Assembly (NCBI GenBank): GCA_014706295.1
Contig: JACSVZ010000012.1
Location: 15,147,000-15,210,999 of the forward strand
Reading direction: 5' to 3'
DNA: 64,000 nt
From: Lycocorax pyrrhopterus obiensis
Lineage: Eukaryota > Chordata > Aves > Passeriformes > Paradisaeidae
Both the position numbers and the translations under genes were made by a program. Shown one piece after another: positions 10,058-22,093 of the stretch. The first letter of the stretch is position 1. The number at the start of each line of letters is the position of its first letter. The notes below the pieces were generated by a model, which had not been told where the DNA came from, searched no databases, and saw only the letters and a list, made by a program, of their open reading frames with translations.

Positions 10058-13000
10058 ATGGCGCGGCGCCCGCGGAGCAGCCGGGCCTGGCACTTTGTCC
10101 TGAGCGGGGTCCGGCGCGAGGCCGACGGCCGGGCCGGTGCACGGGGCTGGGGCTATGACTCCGATGGACAGGTAGGCTGGGCTCGGGGGGCTCTGGGTGG
10201 CACTGGGGATGTTTTCCTTTCCCTGATACCAGGTCTGAATGGGCCAAAAGCAGAAAGGATTTAATAATGGTCAGTATTGATGCTAAGCTAAATGCTTTTT
10301 TAAGCACAGAATGGGTGTGTCATACATAAAGTACATACAATATTTTTAAATACTGTTCTGAAAGTAGAACTCTAGATAAGTGTTTGAAGTGGATCAGTTC
10401 CCTAATCCAGCTCGCTGTGCTCCCTCCTGGGCTCTGAGGCCCGTGGAGATTGTGGGGCAGTGTCTTCAGACTGGGATTTCCTCACATTTGTGAGCATCAC
10501 TTCTGAACCTGGTCCAGGTGCACTGGAGATAGGAACACAGCAGGGGAGAGCAGGAGTAAAACAATGCAAGGAGTGACTGATTTGCCTTTGCCATCCTTCC
10601 CTCTTTTCCCTAATACTTGAGTGTGTGAGTTGAGTTCCCTGTGCAGTGGTGAGGACACAAGGAGCTGCTCCAGGCGCTTCAGAGTCACACTGAAGCCATG
10701 AGGCCACTGCCAGAGCACAGTGTCCAAACCCAGGCACTGTGCTCCCAGAAAATGAGCAGTTTTCTGTGCCTGCAGTCACGGGAATGACAGGATTTCTAGG
10801 TGGCAGTACTTAGGAAAGTTAGAAGTTAGGAAAGACAGAACCCAAGCTCTTGGGTCTGCAGGCCAGAGGAGGTCTGGGCAGTACATATGTAAGCCCAAGT
10901 AGTTTCAATTCCTTGTTTTACACAGCTGCAAGAACATGAGTTTAAAGGATTTTTGTCACCCCTTACCTTGGGGGTGAATAACAAGCAGGTACACCTGAGC
11001 AGCGTGTAAACCTAGAGTAACTCGCTGCAATCAGTGATAAGAGAATCCCTTAGGCAACACCATAACACAGGGGTGAAACTGGGCTGTGACTCTCACAGTG
11101 TCCAGTCCAGGATCACTTTTGTCTCTTGGCACTGGGGAACAGTAAATCAGGTTTTTGTGTTCATGAATGTAAACAAAAGCCCTTTAATCCTGCCCTGGGT
11201 TCCCCGTGGGCCTGTCTGCAGCGCTGGCCTGAGGAGCTGCAGCCGTGCTGCTCAGCTGGCTCCCTTTGTTCTGTCCCCTCTCCCTTCTCCCCCTCGTGCC
11301 TCCCAGGCTCCTCACAGCCTCTCCAGAGCAGTGCTTGGCTCTGCTGATGGCTGGAACCTGCCTGGTGAAAGCCAAAGCTTTAGCACAGAATTTCCTTCAA
11401 AATGTGTGACATTGTGACCCTGCTGTGACAGCTCCTTGTCCCCGGCAGGCACAAAGAACATACCTGCATGGCAGAGTGCTGAGAGGTCCCTGCAGCTCAG
11501 CAGGCACTATCCATGTCCCAAAGCAGAATAATTCCATGGGCACAGCCTCCCTGTGTGACAGGCCAGGACATGACATGAGCGTGGGGGTGTCCCTGCGTAG
11601 CCTTCACGGAGCTCTGCCAGCCCAGATCCCATGCCCAGGGACGCCCAGCAGTGACCATTCCCTGTTCTCCCCAGCAGCACAGCGACTCGGACTCAGAGCC
11701 GGAGTTTTCCTCCCTGTCTCCCTCCATCCCGAGCGCCATCCCTGTGACTGGAGAGTCCTACTGCAACTGTGAGAACCAGAGTGAAGCTCCCTACTGCTCC
11801 AGCCTGCATGCCCTGCACCGCGTCCGCGACTGCCGCTGCGGCGAGGAGGACGAGTGTAAGGGGCTCTCCTGGGGCTCGGGATGGGGGAACCCATGCAGGG
11901 TCCCGTCCCTGTCCCAGCATTCCTTTGTTTACATCCCGAGGCTGTAGGAGGATTACCAGCCCGTGCCTGCTGTCGTGTTTCCAGGGCTCAGGGCTGAGCT
12001 GTGACGGCGGCAGCGCTCACCTCTGGGACCTGCTTTCCGATCTGGCTTAGGCCACCAGTGAAACAGAGCCGGTGCTTAGGGCCCCCCTGATCCCTGCCAT
12101 GGCTGGTGGGGCGCCAGGCTCGGAGCACACGTGGGCTTGGGCTGGCTGGGAGAGCTGTGGCATGGCAGAGCCACCCCTTGATCCCGTGAGGAGTGTGGGA
12201 AGAAGGGAGGCTCTGCCTGGTGTCAGCCAAAATTGGGCCTGGTGAATACTGACAGCTTTGGAGCACTGATCCATCCCTGATGGGGCACTGTGGAGTAGTT
12301 CAGGCCTCAAGCAGTTCTCTGATGTGCACAGCTTAAGATTTACCCTCTTAAACTGTAAGAGAAATATAAACAAACCCACCAACAGGCCTTCAAAACAAAC
12401 GTCCACCCGTGCTTTGGCTTCAGGGTAGTTCCCTGAGGGTCTTTGCCCATCCTTGTCCCCTCTGTGCTTCCTCAACAGATTTCGACTGGGTGTGGGATGA
12501 CCTGAACAAGTCGACGGCCACCCTGCTGACGTGTGACAACCGCAAGGTGAACTTCCACATGGAGTACAGCTGTGGCACGGCCGCCATCCGCGGCAACAAG
12601 GAGCTGGCAGACGGGCAGCATTTCTGGGAGATCAAGATGACCTCCCCGGTGTATGGCACTGACATGGTACGTGTGGGGCACACAGAAATGCCCAGGGTTT
12701 TGGACAGGGGCTGGCAGGATGAGGTTCCACCACGGCAGATCAGGTTTGAGGCTGTCTGGAAGTGCACAAGTCCCTGGGGACCTGATGAGAAGCATCCCCG
12801 GGATCTGAGGGAACTGGTGGATGAAGTGGCATAGCCACTATCCGTCATATTTGAGAGGCTCTGGCAGTCTGGTGAAGTTCCCAGTGACTGGAAAAGAGGA
12901 AACTTAACCCCCATTTTTAAAAAGGGAAATGAGGAAGATCTGGGGAAGTACAGGCTGGCCAGTCTTACCTGTGTGCCTGGCAGTCATGGAGCAGATCCTT

Positions 13001-15680
13001 TTGGCACCTATGCAAAGGCACGTGGAAACAGTGGAGACGGTTGATGGCATCCATCAGGGCTTCACTAAGGGCAAATCCTGCCTGACAAATGCAGTGGCCT
13101 CCTGTGATGGGGTTGCAGTGTTGGTGGATGAGGGAAGAGGAACTGATCTCATCTACTTGAATTTGTGCAAAGGGTTTGTTGCTGCCTTGCATGGCATCTC
13201 AAACCTGGAGAGACATGGATTTGACAGAGGGACCACTTGGCGGACATGGAATTGTCTGGATGGTCACATGCAAAGAGTTGGAGTCGACACAGACCAGTGA
13301 CAAGTGACATTGCTCAGGGGCTGGCACTGGGGTCAGTATTGGACATGAACATGGGCTCAGGGCACTCTCAGCCAGGCTGGAGCTGACACCCAGCTGTATG
13401 GGGTGGTGACACCTTGGAGGGGAGGGATGTGGCATCCAGAGGGACCTGGACAGGCTGGAGAGGTGGGGCCATGGGAAAAAAGTTCAACAAAGCCAAGTGC
13501 GGGTGCTGCAGCTGGGTCAGGGCAATCCCAAGCACCAATCCAGGCTGGGCAGAGAATGGATCAAGAGCAGCCTTGGGAGAAGGACATGGAGTGTTGCAGG
13601 AAGAGAACTGGACATGGCCTGGCCATGTGCACCCAAAAGCCCCCTGTGCTGGGCTGACCCCCAGCGTGGGCAGCAGGGGAGGGGGATTCTGCCCCCTCAG
13701 GTGAGACCCCACCTGCAGAGCTGCTTCAGCCCTGGGGCCAACAGCAGAGGGACGTGGAGCTGCTGGAGAGAGTCCAGGGGAGGCCACGGAGATGCTCTGA
13801 GGGCTGGAGCCCCTCTGCTCTGGAGCCAGGCTGGGAGAGCTGGGGGTGTTCACCTGGAGAGGAGAAGGCTCCAGGGAGACCTCAGAGCCCCTTCCAGGGC
13901 CTGAAGGGGCTCCAGGAGAGCTGGAGAGGGACTTGGGACAAGGGATGGAGGGACAGGACACAGGGAATGGCTTCCCACTGCCAGAAGGCAGGGATAGATG
14001 GGATATTGGGAAGGAATTGTTCCCTGGGAGGGTGGGGAGGCCCTGGCACAGGGTGCCCAGAGAAGCTGTGGCTGCCCTTGGATCCCTGGCAGTGTCCAAG
14101 GCCAGGTTGGATGGGGCTTGGAGCAGCCTGGGGTAGTGGAAGGTGTCCCTGCCCATGGCAGAGGCAGAATGGGATGAGCTTTAAGGTCTTTTCCAACTCA
14201 AACCATTCCATGACTCTGTGAACAGGATAGTGACCTTCTCCAGCAGCTCAGCGGCGCCTCCTCACTTAGGAAAGGAAATTGGAGCTGGGAGCCTTCAACT
14301 CCACCCTGAAACCTCTGACTTGGCTTCACCAACCCCTCTGGGTGTTTTGGGCTGAGCCAAGAAGAGGAGGGAAGAACTGGAGGTGGAATCTGGTTGTGTT
14401 TTGTTGCTTGAAAAGACACTGAGCTTGTGTTCTTACTCCCTGCTTTGCCTCCCAGATGGTGGGAATTGGGACGTCCGATGTGAACCTGGACAAGTACCGC
14501 CACACCTTCTGCAGCCTGCTGGGCAAGGACGAGGACAGCTGGGGACTCTCTTACACAGGTAACACGGACAGGGTGGCTGGATGGGCAGCAGTGGCCCCAG
14601 AGGTGCCCCCAGACCTGTGAATCCCTTTGTTAAGGACACCAGAGCAGCTGCCGGCAGCTCGCAGCATTCGGAGCGTCTCTCCTGGCCCATGTTTTGCAGA
14701 GCCCTTAGACCTGGTGTGGGACCCTCCAGGGCACCAGGGTGCTACTGTCACATCACCACTTTGGGGTTTCAGCGCTGCTCCCTGCGCTCTGGAGTTGTAA
14801 AACCACAACTTTCCCCTTCCAGCAGCCGCTCTGGGATGGGAGGGCAGGGATCAGGCAGTGCAGGGATGTTTCTGGCACTGAGTGAGGCTGTACCAGCAGC
14901 ATGGGAGTTGGGATGAATTCCTGGAGTGCAGGTTTTCCACAGAATACCATTTTTTGGGTGTGTTTTCAGGACTGCTGCATCACAAGGGAGACAAAACAAA
15001 CTTCTCCTCGAGGTTTGGCCAAGGCTCCATTATTGGGGTGCATTTGGACACATGGCACGGGACGCTCACGTTCTTCAAGAACCGCAAGTGCATAGGTGAG
15101 AGCCAGGGATGGGGTGGGAGGAACTCGAGTCTGGCTGCAGCAGAAAACACTGGGAAAGCAGAAGACCAAGGTGTGAAGTGAGTGGGAGGAAGGTCACATT
15201 TCTTGTTTAATAGATTGGGATTTCGGAAAGCTTTTCCCAACAGCTTTGCAGTTAATGGGTTCGGGGTAGGTGAGAGGGGGGAGATCCCTCTTGTCTAAAC
15301 TAACATGCCCTCCCTGGTGCTGTGCCCTGGCAGGGGTGGCAGCCACGAAGCTGCAGAACAAGAAGTTCTACCCCATGGTGTGCTCGACAGCAGCCAAGAG
15401 CAGCATGAAGGTGATCCGGTCCTGCGCCAGCTGCACGTCCCTGCAGTACCTGTGCTGCTTCCGCCTGCGCCAGCTCCTGCCCGACTACGTGGACACGCTG
15501 GAGGTGCTGCCCCTGCCCCCGGGACTCAAGCAGGTGCTGCACAACAAACTGGGCTGGGTCTTGAGCATGAACTATAGCACGTCGAAGCCTTCCTCCTCCT
15601 CGTCCTCGGGGAGCGACTCGGACAGCTCATGCAGCTCGGATGCGGAGGCCTGCCAAAGGAAGAGGTGCAGGAGGACATAA
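10058..15680 (+). CDS. SPSB3: SPRY domain- and SOCS box-containing protein 3, complete coding region, 351 aa
   Basis: Coding exons: 10058-10171 (exon from 10038), 11678-11855, 12479-12666, 14456-14558, 14970-15095, 15334-15680. All introns are GT-AG and phases agree. The product starts [16 protein letters not shown] as in mammals. The acidic HSDSDSEPE stretch precedes a SPRY/B30.2 domain from about residue 98 (FDWVWDD) to about 255. A SOCS box covers about 271-310 ([14 protein letters not shown], then [10 protein letters not shown]). The tail is Ser/Asp-rich and ends KRCRRT like human SPSB3. Known role: the SPRY domain binds a substrate and the SOCS box recruits Elongin B/C and Cullin 5, giving a ubiquitin ligase reported to act on SNAIL and on nuclear cGAS. 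Exon 3 has a tandem CAGCAG acceptor. Intron 4 contains a CR1 with reverse-transcriptase remnants. The first exon is non-coding and not located with certainty. Confidence 0.96.
12738..14222 (+). mobile_element. CR1 LINE with decayed reverse-transcriptase remnant, SPSB3 intron 4
   Basis: About 1.5 kb, the longest CR1 here. Its 5' half encodes decayed CR1 ORF2 reverse-transcriptase sequence with shifts between frames: near 12880-12960 '[19 protein letters not shown]', then [11 protein letters not shown] and [10 protein letters not shown], the latter replacing the usual LDFSKAF motif. Its 3' half is the standard CR1 3' region ending AAACCATTCCATGACTCTGT. The copy is inactive, with frameshifts and 5' truncation, and lies in the sense orientation of SPSB3. 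Confidence 0.85.
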
Positions 15681-17035
15681 TGGCTCTGCACGCCAGGTGG
15701 GTGGGGGTTTGTTGTGTTGTCTGCGAGGGCCAGCCAAGCCTGATGCACCTCTTCCTTCATGGGGACATCCATTTCTACGTGTTGGCAAAGATTTCTCCAG
15801 TGCTGCGGAAATCTTTGGCCTCGACATCCATCGCAGGCATTTAGAAGAGTTGCTGGCTCCAAGAGGTGCCAGTTCTGACACAAGAAAATTGTGGTGAAAT
15901 ATCTGAGCTTCATCTCCTGACTTGCTGTGGAAGCCAGCACCTCTTCCTGAAGGATCTCTCTTCTCCCTGTTGGCACAGACAACGTTTAAGAAATTGGACT
16001 TGATGACAGGAGCTGGACTTGATAATCTTCGTGGCTCCTTTCCAGCTCAGGATACTGTGATGATTAAGGCGGCCTCCTGGTTGGAGTGTACTGGATTCCA
16101 GTCAGATAACGGACCTGACTCTTCAAGACACAATCCCAGGCCAGTCCTCTCCTCTCTCTCTCTGTGTGTAGGTTTGGTTTCTGCCATGACCTCGTCCCGC
16201 TCTGGGGCACGACGGAGCAGCAGCTGGAGGGAAGGGGCCCCCAGAGACACTGCTGGGAGCAGGTACAGGAGCTGAGCTGTGGGTGGTCTTCCTCGAGCCT
16301 CCAGGGACTTTGAATTGCTTTGCATGTTGGTTCCTGCTGCTTCTCCTCTGTCCAAGACTGTGTTAAACTGTAAGAATAAAAGTAGAAGCTGTCTGTTGTT
16401 CCTCTTGGGGCCCTTGAAGGCAGGAGGCTGCAGGTGCTTGTCAAAAATAGCCTGGGCAGCAGCGTGGAGGGGAGGTTTTGGCTGCAGCAGTTGTGTGCCA
16501 GAGCTGGAGGATGTGAAGGCAGCAGAGATGCCCTTGTCTCTGTGCAGGGCTCTTGTGCTTCCCACTGAACCAGAAGTCTGGCTGGGGTGGTGTTCAGTGG
16601 AGCCAGGCCGATGCCTGTGGCTGTGCACTGGAAGGGTTTATAGTGCCTGTCCTCTGGCAGGTCACGCTGGGACAAACACCCCAAACCCGCACCCCAGAGC
16701 CTGGCAATCAGAGCTGCCCCTCCAAGACTTCGTGGTCATGCTGAGAGGAAATGCTGGATTAGGATCTGGACAAGTGACTGATTGTGTAGTGGCCTCGTGC
16801 CACTGCCAGGGAACGGGCTCTGTGCTCCCACAGGACTGGTGCCAGTCCCTGGAGGGCCTGTGGTCAGCCCATGGGGCTTTTCCCCAGCCTCTGAGCTCTC
16901 GTCTGGTGGACAACTGAGGATTCAGTGCTGAGCTGGTGCTGTCAGCCTTGCAAGGGGCATTGGAAAGTGGAACAGGGCTGAGGTATGGATGGGAAATGGC
17001 TTTTAACCAGTTCTCTCTGTGGGTTTCCTCCCAGC
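15120..17035 (+). repeat. Segmental duplication, copy A (SPSB3 intron 6 to downstream flank)
   Basis: Source copy of a direct duplication whose partner is at 29676-31000. Matching begins in intron 6 (GAGTCTGGCTGCAGCAG near 15128), covers the distal 3'UTR and the poly(A) signal, and fades near 17030 (GATGGGAAATGGCTTTT at about 16987). The central part 16099-16573 is about 99% identical to its partner, while the flanks are clearly more diverged. Confidence 0.85.
15681..16380 (+). other. SPSB3: SPSB3 3'UTR with polyadenylation signal
   Basis: Sequence after the TAA at 15678-15680 up to AATAAA at 16375-16380. A CT/GT microsatellite lies near 16149-16170. Its distal part, and sequence beyond it to about 17030, is duplicated at 29676-31000. 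Confidence 0.7.
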
Positions 17036-18507
17036 AAGTTCCAGCTGCTGCCTTTTCCTCTGCTCCCATCATAGACCCCCACAGGGTCAGGTAAAACTTC
17101 TTGCACCATGTGCACTTATCCCCTGCTGAGCTCACTCCCAGATCCTGAAGCGAAGATGGCTCTTGCTCCTCTGGGGCCAGGCTTTGAATGAGAACCTTAC
17201 TGCAGCAGGTCAGGCCCTGTCCGTGCCTCTGGATCCGTGCTGCGCCCAGAACAAGCTTGCCTGGTTTGCTCTTCCCCAGGAACTGATTCAGGCAGCAGCA
17301 GCTGGAGGCAGAGGAATCCCTGGCAGGGAGGAAGGTGGGTTGGAGGGGCCCTCCCGCTCCTGCAGCACTGGTTGCTCCAAGTTCCAAGGGAGGAAGTTCA
17401 GGAGTTCTGTGTCACTGTGGAAAGCCCCAGTGAACAATCCCAAACCTCAGCAGGCACTGGGGGAGCCTTGACCCACCCCCATCCTGGCTGTGGCTATTTC
17501 TGAGTAATAACGGAGCATTTGCTTTGGGAAAAGAGAATCCCATCCTAACCCACCATTTCCCATGGATTTTCTGGAGCTTATCCAGCATTTTCTCATGTTA
17601 GGAGTTCAGTGAAACTCCCCTGCTCTGCCCTGATCTGTGTTACCCCAAGGATGTGGTTCCCCCCTGGCCAGCTGGTTTTGACAGTTGGCAGGTGTTTTCC
17701 AAAGCGACTCAAACAGGACCCACTTGTCCCTGGAAGCCACAGCAGGACCTACAGTAACAGATCCCACAAAGAGCCAGAGCAGGACATGCAAAGTCAGGAC
17801 ATGCTGAAGAAAACACATGGCTTGTCCAACACCTCACCTGCGAGGACAGAGCTACACCCAGCCCTTGTTCCAACATTCCTTAGCTCTCACAGGAGACAGA
17901 CAGCTTTCCAGCCAGCGGGGTAGGAAGCTGGGGGAGCTAAAAGAGGAAATGAGAGCCAAGAGGCTGAAGAAAGCATCTGTAATGAGACATTATTGATGTG
18001 CAAGTCTCTGTTCTGAAGGAGAATCAGCTGCTTCCCCTGGCCGTGCTCCCAGCTGCAGCTCAGCCACAGCCAAGTACAGGCAGATAAAAGGAGTGACCAG
18101 CACCACCCACAGTCCCTCTGTGGGGACCAGGGCAGAACCAGAACAAGGTTGGGCTTAGAGATGTGGCAGGGTCAGTTTGCCCCAACACAGTGGTCTCTGC
18201 CACTGGTGTCCCATGTTGCTGGGATGCTCAGAGGGTGTCATTTGTCACCTCCTGTGCTGCATTCTCCATGGGCCTTTGAGCTCACGAGAAGAGGGAGCAG
18301 TTAGCACAGATGCTCTAGAAGACCCCAGTCTTCCCTGCAGGACTCAATCCCATTGTTACAGTGGGGATCCATGACTGAGCCTTCAAACATATCAGGACAG
18401 GGGCATAAAGGTCAGAACAAACAATTTCTATCACTTGGAAACAGACCTTGCACACACTCAGCTGTGTGCTGTCTCTTCAGAGAGAGCTGTAAAGCCACTT
18501 CATCAAA
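17036..18507. other. Intergenic, no feature recognised
   Basis: About 1.5 kb downstream of SPSB3. No conserved exon, RNA gene or clear repeat was seen on either strand; the short open frames have no recognisable protein sequence. Confidence 0.5.
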
Positions 18508-18757
18508 TCCTAGAATGGTTTGGATTGGGAGGGACCTTAAAGCCCATCCAGTCCCACCTCCTGCCATGGACAGGGACACCTTCCACTGTCCCAGGCTGCT
18601 CCAAGCCCCGTCCAACCTGGCCTTGGACACTGCCAGGGATCCAGGGGCAGCCACAGCTTTTCTGGGCACCCTGTGCCAGGGCCTCCCCACCCTCCCAGGG
18701 AGTAATTCCTTCTCAATATCCCATCTATCCCTGCCCTTTGGCAGTGGGAAGAAACAC
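18508..18757 (-). mobile_element. CR1 LINE 3' fragment
   Basis: Reverse-oriented CR1 tail beginning AGAATGGTTTGGATTGG (the reversed 3' terminus). It contains the standard CR1 phrase for 'chance of a listed gap', CCAGGGCCTCCCCACCCTCCC, shared with at least four other copies in this window. Confidence 0.9.
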
Positions 18758-20395
18758 ATCTTCCAAAGAGGCTATGCTGAGGACAGAGACCAAAACTCCA
18801 GGAGAAGGAAAAGGACAGGAGAGTATTTGATTACATGAGATTATAGAAAAAAAAATTCTGTCAGAGTTCCTCATCTAGTAGGAGTTTTATATGATTAATG
18901 TTCACAAAAACAAGCACTTGCTGATAAAAATGTGCCTTCATCCATTGGCTGAGCTGCTGTCAGAAGGGTCAGAACATCCCAGTTTAATCCTGCTCCTGCC
19001 ACTCTCAGTCAGGAACAGCAGAAAGCTCAGGGGTGTTGGGGGGAGGGAGATCTCGGTGAGCTAAAGCAGCTCCCTGAAGGCTCAGACAGCAGAAGAGCAG
19101 AGAAGTGTGGAGTACACCATGAGGAGAGCTTGGTGTCCTGTGGAAAGCCCTCACACTTCTGGGGTGACACATTTTCTGCCTGAGGGGCTGTAGCTGCCAC
19201 ACTGCAGCAGCAGCCACTGGGACATCAAAACCAGAGCTGAGGGACAGACCATGGGGGACAGTGGATGCCCCAACAACCCCTGAGCTGCCCTGTCTGGGTG
19301 GGCAACCAAAGGTATCACCAGGGGAACATGCCATGATGATGTGAGCAGCTCCTGGGAAGTGAGACCACAGCAGGGAGGCCTGGGAGGGTGAGCAGACACT
19401 GCTGGACCAAGGCTCTGGTTTAATCACACACTCACCCAGAGACAAGCCTCGCTTCCCTGGGGAGCTGGTGCCACATTCAGGGCTTGTTTGCTCCATCAAC
19501 ACAGAACATTTAGTGAGGATGCCCATGACAGCCCTCGCTGCCCTTGTCCTCCAAGCTTTAACAGGCCACAGAGGGCTTTGAGGGCTTTCCTGCAACAGGG
19601 GAGGGGTTGCTTCTACTGTAGCTGCTGCTGCTGCAGGGCTGACTCGGTTCTACTGCTGGAATTGTCACTTCCACACCTGCCAGAGTCCTGGGCTGTCCTT
19701 CTCCACTTGCAAGCCCTGACCCAGGCCCTGGAAGGGCAGGAAGGAAACTCCTGCAGCTCCAGGTGTCTCCTGCAGAAAGAGCTGGGAGCAAGGCCTGAGG
19801 CTGGCATGTGCCCAGACCCTGCAGCCCTCCCCTGGCATTAAGCTCTGGGCTTCTTCTAAAGCCTCTTGCTGCCAAGGGCTAATATTTTTCCCCCACTCAA
19901 TCTTTCCTTTCCTGGACATCTCCAGAGCACGGGGGTGAAAAGATTTTCCTAAGGTCATCTTCCCTCCTTCCCTAGTGCTGAGTCACCACTGCATTCACCA
20001 CGATAACAGATTTTCATCTGCAGAGACTCCAAAGGATCTTGAGACACAAATAATCTGGGCCCTTTCACTGTCAGCATCAAGGACAGGCTGGCAGCCACTG
20101 ACAAATGTTCCTGTAACTTTCACTGAGGTTTCCCAAAGCTCTGGGCTTAGGATGTGAGGGAATGACTCACTTGTTCAGGTGTTTTATTCTTGCCCTTGTC
20201 AGAGAGGTGCTGGCCGAATTCCTGCCACACGTCTAGGGAGAGCACTGTGGTGGTATCCCATGGCTGCAGCACCCAGAGGAGAAGTGACAGAGTTCACCTC
20301 ACATATAACACACCGACCAAAGCTCAGGTGAGCCAGGATAGCCCGAGCTCCTCACTCTCTTCATCCCTTCTAGCGCCGGTGTCACCAGACACCCG
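18758..20395. other. Intergenic, no feature recognised
   Basis: About 1.6 kb. I looked on both strands for exons of MRPS34 and EME2, which mammals carry between SPSB3 and NME3, and saw none. No repeat family was recognised. Confidence 0.45.
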
Positions 20396-20556
20396 GTGAG
20401 AGCAGCAGGGCAGCGCTGGAGCCACCATCCCTGGGAGTGGTCAAATAACCAGTGGGTATGGCACTTCCCCATATGGCTTAGTGGGCACGGGGGCGTTTGG
20501 GCAAAGGTTGGACTCGATCTTGGAGGTCTTTTCCAACCTTAAGGATTCTCTGAAAG
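20396..20556 (+). mobile_element. CR1 LINE 3' end fragment
   Basis: Shows TGGAGCCACCATCCCTGG, GGCTTAGTGGGCACGG, GGTTGGACTCGATCTTGG and AGGTCTTTTCCAACCTTAA, the most conserved part of the CR1 3' end. It sits about 45 bases upstream of the minisatellite. Confidence 0.88.
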
Positions 20557-20599
20557 CACATGGGTTGGACACATCCCTGGGCGGGATGAGGCCGGGCTG

Positions 20600-20746
20600 G
20601 GCCGGCAGGGGAGGGAGGCGGGATGGCAGCGGAGGGAGAGGGGCCGGCAGGGGAGGGAGCCGGGCCGGCAGGGGAGGGAGGCGGGATGGCAGCGGAGGGA
20701 GAGGGGCCGGCAGGGGAGGGAGCCGGGCCGGCAGGGGAGGGAGCCG
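20600..20746. repeat. 21-bp GC-rich minisatellite, seven units in an A-B-A-A-B-A-A pattern
   Basis: Seven consecutive 21-base units start at 20600, 20621, 20642, 20663, 20684, 20705 and 20726. Type A begins GGCCGGCAGGGGAGGGAG and type B begins GGATGGCAGCGGAGGGAG. B occurs at positions 2 and 5, so a 63-base higher-order unit is repeated twice, plus one A. The G-rich strand has many runs of three or four G. Because 21 is a multiple of 3, open frames run through it on both strands; these are artefacts. Confidence 0.92.
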
Positions 20747-20749
20747 GGC

Positions 20750-21655
20750 TGCCCAGAGCAGCGGCTCTGTATACTCAGCTCCAGCAAAGCTGCTCATCCT
20801 TCTTAGCTCCCCGTAAGCCACGAGTCCTAACCCCCTTTGGGGCACATTCCGGCAGGGCAGGAATTTAGTTCAAGGGATATCAAGCCGGGGTTTAGATGGT
20901 GTTTGACCTACTTTGTGACTGCTGTGACATCTCAAGGAGCGCTGCTGGGGGGACACAGGCCCTGCAAGGCAGGGAACTGAGGGAGAATCAACAGCCCCTT
21001 TCACAGCTGGGCAGCTGGTGGTGGATTTGGGGAGGGGAGGCTGCGTTCAGGCCCCTCTGAACCAGGGTCTTAAGAACAAGGGGCTCCAAACAGTGCCTCA
21101 AAGTTTGCAGTCCCTCCTCCATCCCACTGCCAGCCGGGGTGAAGGTGTAAACCTGATCCAAGCCAGCCACCACCTCCCTGGCAAAGCATTCTCAGAACTC
21201 ACACATGTGGGACTTTGCCATGAGCTCAACCCAAGTGACAGAAAACTTCAAGGACTGTAAGTTTTACCTCCAGTGTCTCCTCGTGAGGCCCAGGAAGCTG
21301 GTGGGAGCCGGGGCTCTGCCTTCCCAAGTTCAGGGGCTGCTGCCTGCCCTACTCTGGGCACAGGGCTCATGCAGGAGCCCCACACACTCACACCCCAGGG
21401 CTGCTGTCTGTAAAGAGGGAAAAGTCAGGCTTAGTCCCACATCTGCCACCTCTGATCTGACTCAGAGCTGGAGATAAAGGTGTGGCAGGAGCTCCCCTGT
21501 GAGTGAGAGGAGACCCCAAAGCAGGGTGAGAGCCACTGGCTGCCTCTGCTGCCAGAACTCCACAGGCCACAGCTGGGTTTTTATACAAAAAGATTTATCC
21601 ACACAGGCTTAAGTGAGAAGGAGCTGAGGAGGTGGTGAGACAGGGGCTGGTCCCT
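20750..21655. other. Intergenic, no feature recognised
   Basis: About 0.9 kb between the minisatellite and the next CR1. No exon or repeat was recognised. Confidence 0.45.
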
Positions 21656-22093
21656 GAGAAATCATCCCTGATGCTGCAAGGGCTGGAGCCCCTCTGCTCT
21701 GGAGCCAGGCTGGGAGAGCTGGGAGTGCTCACCTGGAGAGGAGAAGGCTCCAGGGAGAGCTCAGAGCCCCTTCCAGGGCCTAAAGGGGCTCCAGGAGAGC
21801 TGGAGAGGGACTGGGGACAAGGGATGGAAGGGCAGGACAAGAGGGTATGGCTAGAGGGCAGGGCTAGATGGGATATTGGGAAGGAATTCCTCCCTGTGAG
21901 GGTGGGGAGGCCCTGGCACAGGGTGCCCAGAGCAGCTGTGGCTGCCCCTGGATCCCTGGCAGTGTCCAAGGCCATGTTGGACAGAGCTTGGAGCAGCCTG
22001 GGATAGTGGAAGGTGCCCCTGCCCATGGCAGGGGGTGAATGGGATGAGCTTTAAGATTCCTTCCAACCCAAACCATTCTGGGATTCTGTGAAA
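21656..22093 (+). mobile_element. CR1 LINE 3' fragment
   Basis: About 440 bases with CTGGAGCCCCTCTGCTCTGG, GGGATATTGGGAAGGAATT and a terminal AAACCATTCTGGGATTCTGT. It is the same subfamily as the copies at 12.7-14.2 kb and 43.8-44.5 kb. Confidence 0.9.

Noticed and set aside
12929..13300. Open frame with reverse-transcriptase similarity in SPSB3 intron 4
   Set aside because: Part of a decayed CR1 ORF2 lacking intact catalytic motifs; annotated as a mobile element, not as a gene.
20441..20845. Repetitive Pro/Leu open frame on the minus strand
   Set aside because: Produced by the 21-bp minisatellite, whose unit length keeps every frame open.
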